This document shows, one piece after another, positions 29,705-37,360 of a stretch of DNA of 64,000 bases (positions are counted from its first letter, which is position 1; each line of letters starts with the position of its first letter). The stretch covers positions 1,150,960-1,214,959 of the forward strand of contig NZ_FNPZ01000001.1 in NCBI RefSeq assembly GCF_900107435.1, given 5' to 3'. The translations under genes were made by a program, and so were the position numbers. The notes beneath the pieces were generated by a model. The model saw nothing but the letters and a program-made list of their open reading frames with translations, was not told where the DNA came from and searched no databases. The DNA is from Herbiconiux ginsengi. Lineage in GTDB: Bacteria; Actinomycetota; Actinomycetes; Actinomycetales; Microbacteriaceae.

Positions 29705-30781
29705 TCACGCCGGGGTGTTGGCGGCGATGAACTCCTCGAGTCGGGTGCGGGCCACGTCGTCGGGCAACTGCACCGGCGGCGACTTCATGAAGTAGGCGCT
29801 GGCCGACTCCACCGGGCCGCCGAGCCCGGCGTCGAGCGCGAGCTTCGCGGCACGCACGGCGTCGATGATGACACCGGCCGAGTTCGGCGAATCCCACACC
29901 TCGAGCTTGTACTCGAGGTTGATGGGGGCGCCGCCGAAGCCGTGCCCCTCGAGCCGCACGAAGGCGAACTTGCGGTCGTCGAGCCACGGCACGTGGTCGC
30001 TCGGGCCGATGTGGATGTCGCGTTCGGGCAGGTCGATGTCGATGTTGCTCGTGACCGACTGCGTCTTCGAGAGCTTCTTCGACTTCAGGCGCCGCCGCTC
30101 GAGCATGTTCTTGAAGTCCATGTTGCCGCCGACATTGAGCTGGTAGGTGTGGTCGATGTGGATGCCGCGGCTCTCCATCAAACGAGCGAGCACCCGGTGC
30201 GTGATGGTGGCCCCGACCTGGCTCTTGATGTCGTCGCCCACGATCGGCAGACCGGCCGCCACGAACTTGGCGGCCCATTCGGGATCGCTCGCGATGAACA
30301 CGGGCACGGCGTTCACGAACGCGACACCGGCATCCAGTGCCGCCTGGGCGTAGTGCTTGGCGGCCTGCTCGGAACCGACAGGGAGGTAGCAGACGAGCAC
30401 CTCGGCACCCGAGGCGCGGAGGGCTGCGGCCACATCGACCGGCGCGGCGTCGGACTCCTCGATCATCTCGACGTAGTACTCGCCCAGGCCGTCGAGGGTC
30501 GGCCCCCGCTGCACGGTGACGCCGGTCGGCGCCACGTCGGCGAACTTGAGGGTGTTGTTCTCGCTCGCCCAGATGGCGTCGGCGAGATCGGCGCCCACCT
30601 TCGCGGCGTCGACGTCGAAGGCGGCCACGAACTCGAGGTCTCCCACGTGGAACGGCCCGAAGCGGGTGTGCATGAGCCCGGGAATCGCGTCGGTCTCATC
30701 CGCGTCGGCGTAATACGTCACGCCCTGGATGAGGGAGTTCGCGCAGTTCCCGACTCCGGCGATCGCCACCTTGATGCTCAT
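29705..30781 (-). CDS. ino1: Inositol-3-phosphate synthase
   Basis: Converts glucose 6-phosphate to 1D-myo-inositol 3-phosphate, the precursor of mycothiol and phosphatidylinositol. The 358-residue protein has the NAD site [11 protein letters not shown] at its start, the [13 protein letters not shown] segment, and [15 protein letters not shown] and [13 protein letters not shown], which are hallmarks of the actinobacterial type. The ATG at 30781 is chosen by homology. A longer open frame continues upstream but is the shadow of mshB. It faces the cca gene and follows mshB, suggesting co-use in mycothiol synthesis. Confidence 0.95.
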   Translation of the reverse strand: MSIKVAIAGVGNCANSLIQGVTYYADADETDAIPGLMHTRFGPFHVGDLEFVAAFDVDAAKVGADLADAIWASENNTLKFADVAPTGVTVQRGPTLDGLGEYYVEMIEESDAAPVDVAAALRASGAEVLVCYLPVGSEQAAKHYAQAALDAGVAFVNAVPVFIASDPEWAAKFVAAGLPIVGDDIKSQVGATITHRVLARLMESRGIHIDHTYQLNVGGNMDFKNMLERRRLKSKKLSKTQSVTSNIDIDLPERDIHIGPSDHVPWLDDRKFAFVRLEGHGFGGAPINLEYKLEVWDSPNSAGVIIDAVRAAKLALDAGLGGPVESASAYFMKSPPVQLPDDVARTRLEEFIAANTPA

Positions 30782-30876
30782 TCGGCCCAGCCCTTTTGTT
30801 CTGTTGTCGGTGATTCGGTCGTTGTCAAAACTCAACGATTCTATCCGGCTCGACTGCGATGCCGTGACCGTCGGCC

Positions 30877-31647
30877 TCAGAAGAGACGTCGGAACCGCTC
30901 GACCGCGCCGATCGGATGCCGCTGCCCGCCGCTCAGCACGAAGCTGCCGTTCTCGACCGTGAGCTGCGTGCGGTGGGCGGCCATGGCCCGCGTCTTCGCC
31001 GCCAGGCCATCGAAGCGGAGCAGGTCGACCTCGATCAGCTCGTCGTCGTGGTCGTCGTCGGTTCCGGCCACCCGCGGCTCGACGATCGCGAAGAACGCGA
31101 CCCCGAGACGGCGCGCCGCCTCGACGCCGGCGGCGTGCATCCGCACGTGATCGGGATGCCCGTAACCGCCCAGGGCGTCGTAGCTCACGATCGCCGTCGG
31201 CCGGCCCGCCGTCGCCGCGGCGAGCACGTCGTCGACGACTTCGTCGAGCGCGGCGAGACTCAGCGACGTAGGACTCGCATCCTCGGCCGCCTCGGCGAAT
31301 CCGTCGGCGCCCCAACGCATGCCCGAATCGGAATACTCCCGCTCTGCTCGGTCGCGTGCCCGCGCCGGCGCGGTTCCGAGGAAGGCGTGAGCGGGGGCGC
31401 CCAACTCCCGCAGCGCCGAGGCGAGCTCGCCGACCCGGTGCGGGCCGAGCGCCGCGGTGCCTTCGAGTTCGTGCAGATCGCCCGGCACCACCTCGCCGCG
31501 CTCGCCCCGCGTGCCGGTGAGGATCGTGACCTGGGCGCCACGTCTGGCGAGGAGAGCGATCGTGCCCCCGGTCGAGATCGACTCGTCGTCCGGATGCGCG
31601 TGCATAAACACGGGACGGCTGCCGAAGACGAGGAGGGAATCGCTCAT
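30877..31647 (-). CDS. mshB: PIG-L family deacetylase, probable MshB
   Basis: LmbE-like zinc deacetylase; by context it deacetylates GlcNAc-inositol to GlcN-inositol in mycothiol synthesis. The 256-residue protein has the zinc motif HAHPDDES near residue 17 and the third ligand in [11 protein letters not shown] near residue 158. The ATG overlaps the mshA stop (ATGA). A start three codons earlier is possible. MshB is preferred over the related Mca because it is coupled to mshA, but Mca-like amidase activity cannot be ruled out from sequence alone. Confidence 0.82.
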   Translation of the reverse strand: MSDSLLVFGSRPVFMHAHPDDESISTGGTIALLARRGAQVTILTGTRGERGEVVPGDLHELEGTAALGPHRVGELASALRELGAPAHAFLGTAPARARDRAEREYSDSGMRWGADGFAEAAEDASPTSLSLAALDEVVDDVLAAATAGRPTAIVSYDALGGYGHPDHVRMHAAGVEAARRLGVAFFAIVEPRVAGTDDDHDDELIEVDLLRFDGLAAKTRAMAAHRTQLTVENGSFVLSGGQRHPIGAVERFRRLF

Positions 31648-32954
31648 GCCCGCCATTCTGGCCCGTCGTGCCGGCTGTTGCGCTCGAGCAGGTCGTCGTA
31701 GAAGGCGGCGAGATGCTCTGCCGTGTGCGGCCAGCTGTGGGTGCGGCCGTGCCGGAGGGCACCCGCCTCGAGGTCCGCCAGCCGGGCCGGGTCGTGCAGG
31801 AGGTCGTCGATCGCCCGACCCCAGGCATCCGGAGACCGGTCGTCGACGAGCATGCCGCTCACACCGTCGAGCACCGACTCGACCAGTCCACCCGTGCACG
31901 CCGCGACGACCGGAGTGGCGCTGGCGGCGGCCTCGAGCGCCACGAGTCCGTAGGTCTCGGAGTGCGAGGGCACGAGGAGCAGGGTCGCCTCGCGCACGAG
32001 CGCGGCGGCGTCGGCGCGCGACTGGGCGGGGAGGAACGACACGTCGTCGTGCAGGGCGAGCGCGGTGACGAGGCCGTGCAGTCCGGATGCGTAGGCCTCG
32101 TGGCCCGGGCTCGTGCCGCCCGCGATCACGAGCCTCGGCCGTCGCCCGCGCGGGATGGCGCCGACGGCGCGGATGGCGAGGTCGACGCCCTTGAGCGGCT
32201 GGATGCGCGCGAGCGCGAGCACCGTCGGCCGGTCGTCTCGAGGGAGTGCGCTCCCGCTCTCCGACTCCTTCCAGGTCGCCGGATGCGCCGAGACGTCATC
32301 CCGTGCGACCGGCTGAACGGGCGCCGGGCCGGTCGCGGCGGGCACAGGGTGAAAGAGATGCGTATCGACGCCGGGGGTGACCACAGCGACGCGGCCGGGA
32401 GCGGCTTCCGTCGCCTGCAGGATCGCCGCGCGCTCGGCCTGCGTCGCCGCGACGGTCAGGTCGGAGTCGCGCACGAGCGCTGCCTCTGCTCGTAGTCGCT
32501 CCGCGGGCTCCGGCTCGTCGCCGGGCGCGAGGTGCTCGTTCTTCGCGGCGGCGACGGTGTGCAGGCTGAGCACGTGCGGCACGCCCCAGCCCTGCGCGAC
32601 GGGCAGTGCGGCGGCGCCCGAGAGCCAGTAGTGCGAGTGCACCAGGTCGAACGCCGGCAGCTCCGACATCGCGCGGCCGAACTCGCCGGTCAGCGCCGCG
32701 AGTCGTGCCTTGGGCACGGATGCGCGGGGCCCGGCCCGCAGGAACCGCACCGGAACGCCGTCGACGGTGCGAGCGTGCGGGTCACGCGCATCCGGGTCGC
32801 CCGTGTCGCGCGTGAGCAGCTCCACCTCGTAGCCGCGCGCCCGCAGCGCGCCGGCGAGGCCCACCAGGTAGACGTTCATCCCGCCCGCGTCGCCGCTGCC
32901 CGCCGTCGCCAGCGGCGAGGTGTGCAGGGAGACCAGGGCGATACGGCGACTCAC
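31644..32954 (-). CDS. mshA: D-inositol-3-phosphate glycosyltransferase
   Basis: GT4-family enzyme that transfers GlcNAc from UDP-GlcNAc to inositol 3-phosphate, the first committed step of mycothiol synthesis. The 436-residue protein has [19 protein letters not shown] at the start, [11 protein letters not shown], the donor motif LARIQPLKG, and [13 protein letters not shown] near the C-terminus. These match known MshA proteins. The start at the GTG 32954 fits homologues; an ATG six codons upstream is possible. There is an unusual Pro/Ser/Glu-rich insertion near residues 235-262 between the two GT domains. Confidence 0.9.
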   Translation of the reverse strand: MSRRIALVSLHTSPLATAGSGDAGGMNVYLVGLAGALRARGYEVELLTRDTGDPDARDPHARTVDGVPVRFLRAGPRASVPKARLAALTGEFGRAMSELPAFDLVHSHYWLSGAAALPVAQGWGVPHVLSLHTVAAAKNEHLAPGDEPEPAERLRAEAALVRDSDLTVAATQAERAAILQATEAAPGRVAVVTPGVDTHLFHPVPAATGPAPVQPVARDDVSAHPATWKESESGSALPRDDRPTVLALARIQPLKGVDLAIRAVGAIPRGRRPRLVIAGGTSPGHEAYASGLHGLVTALALHDDVSFLPAQSRADAAALVREATLLLVPSHSETYGLVALEAAASATPVVAACTGGLVESVLDGVSGMLVDDRSPDAWGRAIDDLLHDPARLADLEAGALRHGRTHSWPHTAEHLAAFYDDLLERNSRHDGPEWRA

Positions 32955-33056
32955 CCTTCCACCTTCACACATCGACCCGGTCTGATAGGCTACTCAGGTT
33001 GTCTTGTGCCCAGTGGAATTCTCCACGCGGGTGCGGGACCGATGCAGAACCCTCCT

Positions 33057-33075
33057 GTCACAGACCGTCTGTGAC
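33057..33075 (+). promoter_or_regulatory. Hairpin with CCG loop in the rpsF leader
   Basis: GTCACAGA and TCTGTGAC form a perfect 8-bp stem around a CCG loop, 27 bases before the rpsF GTG. S6:S18 autoregulatory elements upstream of rpsF carry a conserved CCG next to a stem, so this is a candidate, not a proven element. Confidence 0.5.
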
Positions 33076-33101
33076 CGTTCAAGTCCGAAGGAGGTGGGTT
33101 T

Positions 33102-33608
33102 GTGACGCATCAGTACGAACTCATGGTGATCCTCGATCCTGAGATCGATGAGCGCACCGTGGCTCCCAGCCTCGACAAGTTCCTCAACGTCATCCGCAAC
33201 GATGGCGGCACTGTCGACAACATCGACATCTGGGGTCGTCGTCGCCTGGCCTACGAGATCAACAAGAAGACCGAAGGCATCTACGCCGTGGTGAACCTCA
33301 CCGCGAACGCCGACGCCACGAAGGAACTCGACCGTCAGCTGAAGCTGTCGGAGGCCGTCATGCGCACCAAGGTGCTGCGTGCCGAAGAGGCCATCGCGCA
33401 GGTCGCCGCCGCGTCGAAGCTCGCCGAGGAGAAGGCCGCCCGCAAGGCCGCCAACCCCAAGGCCGCTGCTCCGGCTGCTGCTTCGGCGCCGTCGGCCGCT
33501 GCCGCTCCGGCCGCTGCCGTCAAGGCTGCTTCCTCCGCCAAGCCCGCTGCGGCTGCTGCTCCGGCTGCTGCTCCTGCGGCTGCCGCTCCGGCTGAGGCCA
33601 GCGAGTAG
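33102..33608 (+). CDS. rpsF: 30S ribosomal protein S6
   Basis: Small-subunit protein that pairs with S18 on 16S rRNA. The S6 fold covers residues 1-100 ([32 protein letters not shown]). A 50-residue Ala/Pro/Lys tail (about 117-168) then extends the protein to 168 residues, longer than the usual 95-135. The GTG follows a strong GGAGGTG site. It is the first gene of rpsF-ssb-rpsR-rplI. Confidence 0.97.
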   Translation: MTHQYELMVILDPEIDERTVAPSLDKFLNVIRNDGGTVDNIDIWGRRRLAYEINKKTEGIYAVVNLTANADATKELDRQLKLSEAVMRTKVLRAEEAIAQVAAASKLAEEKAARKAANPKAAAPAAASAPSAAAAPAAAVKAASSAKPAAAAAPAAAPAAAAPAEASE

Positions 33609-33614
33609 TCCGTC

Positions 33615-34151
33615 ATGGCCGGTGAAACCGTAATCACCGTGGTGGGCAACCTCACCGCCGATCCCGAGCTGCGCTACACGCAGAACGGGCTGGCTGTCGC
33701 GAACTTCACGATCGCGTCGACTCCCCGAACCTTCGACCGCGCGTCGAACGACTGGAAAGACGGCGAGGCCTTGTTCCTCCGCGCGAGCGTCTGGCGTGAA
33801 TTCGCCGAGCACGTCGCCGGATCGCTGACCAAGGGCAGCCGCGTCGTCGCGACCGGCCGTCTGCGCCAGCGCTCCTACGAGACGAAAGAGGGCGAGAAGC
33901 GCACCTCGATCGAGCTCGAGGTCGACGAGATCGGTCCTTCGCTCCGCTACGCGACCGCACAGGTCACCCGTGCCACCAGTGGTGGCCCCGGTGCCGGTGG
34001 CGGATCGTTCGGTGGTGGCGGCGGTGGAAACCGCGGTGGCCAGCCGGCCGTCGACGAGCCGTGGGCGGCATCCGCTCCCTCCTCATCCGGTGGCGCAGGC
34101 GGCGACGTCTGGAACACTCCCGGCAGCTACGCCGACGACACCCCCTTCTAA
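33615..34151 (+). CDS. ssb: Single-stranded DNA-binding protein
   Basis: Coats single-stranded DNA in replication, recombination and repair. The 178-residue protein has an OB fold ([19 protein letters not shown] at the start, [18 protein letters not shown]) over about residues 1-112. A Gly/Asn-rich flexible region follows, and the acidic C-terminal tip is YADDTPF, the usual partner-binding end. It lies between rpsF and rpsR, six bases after the rpsF stop. Confidence 0.97.
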   Translation: MAGETVITVVGNLTADPELRYTQNGLAVANFTIASTPRTFDRASNDWKDGEALFLRASVWREFAEHVAGSLTKGSRVVATGRLRQRSYETKEGEKRTSIELEVDEIGPSLRYATAQVTRATSGGPGAGGGSFGGGGGGNRGGQPAVDEPWAASAPSSSGGAGGDVWNTPGSYADDTPF

Positions 34152-34184
34152 ACTTCTCTTCTTTCAGAACAGGACAGAAAAACC

Positions 34185-34448
34185 ATGGCTGGAAAGTCAA
34201 GCGGCGACCGCCGCAAGCCGCTCCGCGGCGCCAAGGGCGCGAAGAACGCCGCTCCCGCGAAGTCCATTCGCGTCGGAGTCATCGACTACAAGGACGTTGC
34301 GACCCTTCGCAAGTTCATCTCGGAGCGTGGAAAGATCCGCGCTCGCCGTATCACGGGAGTCTCCGTCCAGGAGCAGCGCCTCATCGCCCGTGCCGTCAAG
34401 AACGCCCGCGAAATGGCACTTCTGCCCTACGCCGGCTCGGGCCGTTAA
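34185..34448 (+). CDS. rpsR: 30S ribosomal protein S18, cysteine-free form
   Basis: Partner of S6 on the small-subunit platform. The 87-residue protein has [32 protein letters not shown] and REMALLPYA, the S18 core. It has no cysteine at all; the zinc-ligand form found in some actinobacteria carries a CxxC near the N-terminus, so this is the zinc-independent type. It starts 33 bases after ssb in the ribosomal operon. Confidence 0.96.
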   Translation: MAGKSSGDRRKPLRGAKGAKNAAPAKSIRVGVIDYKDVATLRKFISERGKIRARRITGVSVQEQRLIARAVKNAREMALLPYAGSGR

Positions 34449-34460
34449 GGAGCAGCATTC

Positions 34461-34913
34461 ATGTCGAAACTCATTCTCACCCACGAGGTGACCGGACTGG
34501 GCTCCGCCGGAGACGTCGTCGACGTCAAGAACGGCTTCGCCCGCAACTACCTCATCCCGCAGGGCTTCGCCGTGGCGTGGAGCCGCGGTGGCGAGAAGCA
34601 GATCGAGTCGATCAAGGCGGCTCGCACCGCTCGTGAGCTCGCCACGATCGAAGAGGCCCAGCACCTCAAGCAGACGCTCGAGAACGCCACCGTCAAGCTC
34701 ACCGTGAAGGCGGGCCAGGGCGGTCGTCTCTTCGGCTCGGTGAAGACCTCCGACATCGCCGACGCGGTGTCGGCGGCCGGCATCGGCTCGCTCGACAAGC
34801 GCAAGATCGAGATCCCGAACGCCATCAAGGTGACGGGCACCCACGAGGCCACCGTGCGCCTGCGCGACGACCTCTCCGCCACGATCACCCTTCAGGTGGT
34901 CGCAGCAAAGTAG
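34461..34913 (+). CDS. rplI: 50S ribosomal protein L9
   Basis: Large-subunit stalk-base protein. The 150-residue protein has the L9 N-terminal domain ([29 protein letters not shown]), a long connecting helix rich in Glu/Ala (about 40-75), and a C-terminal domain with [15 protein letters not shown]. It closes the rpsF-ssb-rpsR-rplI operon and is followed by a strong terminator. Confidence 0.97.
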   Translation: MSKLILTHEVTGLGSAGDVVDVKNGFARNYLIPQGFAVAWSRGGEKQIESIKAARTARELATIEEAQHLKQTLENATVKLTVKAGQGGRLFGSVKTSDIADAVSAAGIGSLDKRKIEIPNAIKVTGTHEATVRLRDDLSATITLQVVAAK

Positions 34914-34923
34914 TCACTCCGAG

Positions 34924-34963
34924 AAGGGGTGTCAAGGGTTTCCGACCCTTGACGCCCCTTTTT
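34924..34963 (+). terminator. rplI rho-independent terminator
   Basis: Arms of about 15 bp (AAGGGGTGTCAAGGGT and ACCCTTGACGCCCCTT) around a short loop are followed by a run of T. One mismatch lies inside the stem. Confidence 0.9.
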
Positions 34964-35117
34964 CGCGCCCGATTTCTCGAACTCTCTCCCCAGCGCTGTA
35001 CACAGGGAGGGCCGGGTTTTCGAAGCTTCAAGCACTGGTCGAAGGATGTCTCCACTCACAGACTGTGGGAATACAGAACACCAGGTCAGATGCTGTTTCT
35101 CAGGAAATCTGGCGGAT

Positions 35118-35193
35118 TTGTCCACAGGCCAGTCCACAGATTACACACACCACTCCCGGCGTTTCGCGCACATGTTCCACATGCTTATCCACA
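35118..35193. promoter_or_regulatory. DnaA boxes in the dnaB leader region
   Basis: TTGTCCACA (35118-35126) and TTATCCACA (35185-35193) lie in the 417-base gap before dnaB, with degenerate copies at AGTCCACAG and TGTTCCACA in the same orientation. The rest of 34964-35330 shows no gene; it holds only the leader and a strong AGGAG ribosome site just before dnaB. Confidence 0.55.
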
Positions 35194-35330
35194 AGGCTGT
35201 TTGTGTGGGCTCCCGCCCTCTTCCTAGTCTTGGGCAGCGCCTAGGGGGAACCTCCGATGTCAGTGGTCGGGGTTAGGAATGGTGCGTGCAACAGGTGCGC
35301 CGTCATCGAACGGCAGATCAGGAGTAACAC

Positions 35331-36704
35331 GTGTCGATCGCCCATCTCGGATTGGCGGGGGAGCAGCGTCCGGGGGAGACCCGTCAGGGCGACCGCACGC
35401 CCCCGCACGACCTCCTCGCCGAGCAGAGCGCCCTCGGCGGCATGCTGCTCAGCAAGGATGCGGTGGCCGACGTCGTGGAGGTCATGCGGTCGGTCGACTT
35501 CTACGTTCCGAAGCACGAGGTGATCTTCGAGGCCATCCTCAACCTCTACTCGCACGGCGAGCCCACCGACGTCATCGCGGTGACGGATGAGCTCACCAAG
35601 ACCGGTGAGCTGAACCGAGCCGGTGGCGCGGAATACCTGCACACGCTGACGAGTCTCGTGCCCACGGCCGCGAACGCGGGCTACTACGCCTCGATCGTGA
35701 GCGAGAAGGCCGTGCTGCGCCGCCTGGTGGAGGCCGGCACCCGCATCGTGCAGATGGGCTACGCCAGCGAAGGCGAGGTCACCGACCTCGTCAACAACGC
35801 CCAGGCCGAGATCTACGCCGTCAACGGCGGCGTCGAGGTCGAAGACTACGTTCCGCTCACCGTCGCCGTGACGGCGGCGATCGACGAGATCGAGGCGGCC
35901 GCGGGCAAAGACGGCCAGATGACCGGTGTGCCCACCGGGTTCGCCGATCTCGACAACCTCACCAACGGGTTCCACCCGGGCCAGATGATCATCGTGGCCG
36001 CGCGACCGGCGCTCGGTAAGTCGACTCTCGCGCTCGACTTCTGCCGCGCGGCCTCGATCAAGAACGACATGCCGTCGATCTTCTTCTCGCTCGAGATGGG
36101 GCGCTCGGAGATCGCGATGCGCCTGCTCTCGGCCGAGGCATCCGTGCCCCTGCAGAGCATGCGCAAGGGCCGCATCGAGGGCCGTGACTGGACGACGCTG
36201 GCCTCGACCCGTGGGCGCATCAACGACGCCCCCTTCTACATCGACGACAGCCCGAACATGACCCTCGTCGAGATCCGCGCGAAGTGCCGGCGGCTGAAGC
36301 AGAAGGTGGGCCTCAAGCTCGTCGTCATCGACTACCTGCAGCTGATGACCTCCGGCAAGAAGGTCGAGAGCCGCCAGCAGGAGGTCTCGGAGTTCTCCCG
36401 CGCGCTGAAGCTCATGGCGAAGGAGCTGCAGGTGCCCGTCATCGCGCTCTCGCAGCTCAACCGTGGTCCGGAGCAGCGCTCCGACAAGAAGCCCGCCATC
36501 AGCGATCTGCGTGAGTCGGGTTCACTCGAGCAGGATGCCGACATGGTCATCCTGCTGCACCGCGAAGGTGCGTACGAGAAAGACAACCCCCGCGCCGGCG
36601 AGGCCGACTTCATCGTGGCCAAGCACCGCAACGGCCCCACTGCCACCATCACGGTGGGCTTCCACGGCCACTTCTCCCGCTTCGCGGACATGCCCCCGGC
36701 CTAG
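35331..36704 (+). CDS. dnaB: Replicative DNA helicase
   Basis: Hexameric 5'-3' helicase of the replication fork. The 457-residue protein has the N-terminal collar domain (DLLAEQSALGGMLLS), a linker, and the RecA-like ATPase with Walker A ARPALGKSTLALDF near residue 222. Walker B is KLVVIDYLQLM, the Arg finger region lies around QLNRGPEQR, and the end is the conserved HFSRFADM segment. The GTG start has AGGAG at a good distance. No intein is present, unlike in mycobacteria. Confidence 0.98.
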   Translation: MSIAHLGLAGEQRPGETRQGDRTPPHDLLAEQSALGGMLLSKDAVADVVEVMRSVDFYVPKHEVIFEAILNLYSHGEPTDVIAVTDELTKTGELNRAGGAEYLHTLTSLVPTAANAGYYASIVSEKAVLRRLVEAGTRIVQMGYASEGEVTDLVNNAQAEIYAVNGGVEVEDYVPLTVAVTAAIDEIEAAAGKDGQMTGVPTGFADLDNLTNGFHPGQMIIVAARPALGKSTLALDFCRAASIKNDMPSIFFSLEMGRSEIAMRLLSAEASVPLQSMRKGRIEGRDWTTLASTRGRINDAPFYIDDSPNMTLVEIRAKCRRLKQKVGLKLVVIDYLQLMTSGKKVESRQQEVSEFSRALKLMAKELQVPVIALSQLNRGPEQRSDKKPAISDLRESGSLEQDADMVILLHREGAYEKDNPRAGEADFIVAKHRNGPTATITVGFHGHFSRFADMPPA

Positions 36705-36712
36705 CCCTCGTC

Positions 36713-36772
36713 GACTTCTTGCCGCCAGGCGCCCCAAAACAGTGGAATTAGGGCGTTTGGGGGCAAGAAGTC
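36713..36772. repeat. 60-bp imperfect inverted repeat between dnaB and the marR gene
   Basis: Outer arms GACTTCTTGCC (36713-36723) and GGCAAGAAGTC (36762-36772) are perfect. Inner CGCCC and GGGCG segments extend the pairing around a loop near GTGGAATTA. It lies between convergent genes and may act as a bidirectional terminator or be a dispersed repeat. Confidence 0.75.
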
Positions 36773-36788
36773 GGGCGGTTGCGGGTGG

Positions 36789-37307
36789 TCAGGGCCCTTC
36801 GAGGGGGGCGTCGACCGCTGTGCGGTAGACGTCGATGACGCGGGTGAGGAACGAGGCGATCACCTCGCGCTCCGACTCGGGCAGCTCCTCGACGAGCCGG
36901 GAGACGCCCATGATCACCGGCATGAGCTCGTCGATCGCGCGGTTCACGGATGCCCGGGTCGGCACCACCACGATCTTGCGCCGGTCGTGCTCGTGCCGAT
37001 GCCGTTCGACGTGACCGAGCGCCGCCAACCGGTCGACCACGAGGGTCGACGCCGCCGTCGTCACGCCCAAGCGGGCCGCCAGGTCGCTCGGCGTCAGCGG
37101 GCCGTCTTGGATGAGGTGCTCCATCGCCGAGAGATCGGTGGGGTTCACCGCGAGCACCGCTCCGAGCCGCCGTTCGAAGGCGCGCGAGACCGAGTTGATC
37201 TCGCGCAGCGAGCTGCTGATCTCGTTCGGTTCCGGAATGCCGGTGGTGGGCAGCTCGTCGCGCGACCAGACCTCGCCGAGGTTGCGCGCATCCGTCATGA
37301 CTGACAT
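36789..37307 (-). CDS. MarR family transcriptional regulator
   Basis: Winged-helix dimeric repressor, often ligand-responsive. The 172-residue protein has an N-terminal helix, the DNA-binding part SDLAARLGVTTAASTLVVDRL near residues 78-98, the wing motif HEHDRRKIVV, and a C-terminal dimer helix. It is divergent from the MMPL exporter gene with 53 bases between starts. The gap contains a GCTAAG-TTG-CTTAGC dyad that is a likely operator. It probably controls the exporter and itself. Confidence 0.9.
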   Translation of the reverse strand: MSVMTDARNLGEVWSRDELPTTGIPEPNEISSSLREINSVSRAFERRLGAVLAVNPTDLSAMEHLIQDGPLTPSDLAARLGVTTAASTLVVDRLAALGHVERHRHEHDRRKIVVVPTRASVNRAIDELMPVIMGVSRLVEELPESEREVIASFLTRVIDVYRTAVDAPLEGP

Positions 37308-37323
37308 GCTAATACCCTAGGTA

Positions 37324-37338
37324 GCTAAGTTGCTTAGC
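37324..37338. promoter_or_regulatory. Likely MarR operator
   Basis: GCTAAG-TTG-CTTAGC is a perfect 6-3-6 inverted repeat in the 53-base gap between the divergent MarR and MMPL genes. Confidence 0.6.
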
Positions 37339-37360
37339 AACGTGGAAGGAAGGGCTCCGG

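Noticed and set aside
29705-31828. A 707-residue open frame covering ino1 and reading upstream
   Set aside because: Only the last 358 residues match inositol-3-phosphate synthase. The upstream part is Arg/Ala-rich and is the shadow of mshB in another frame, so it is not a fusion.
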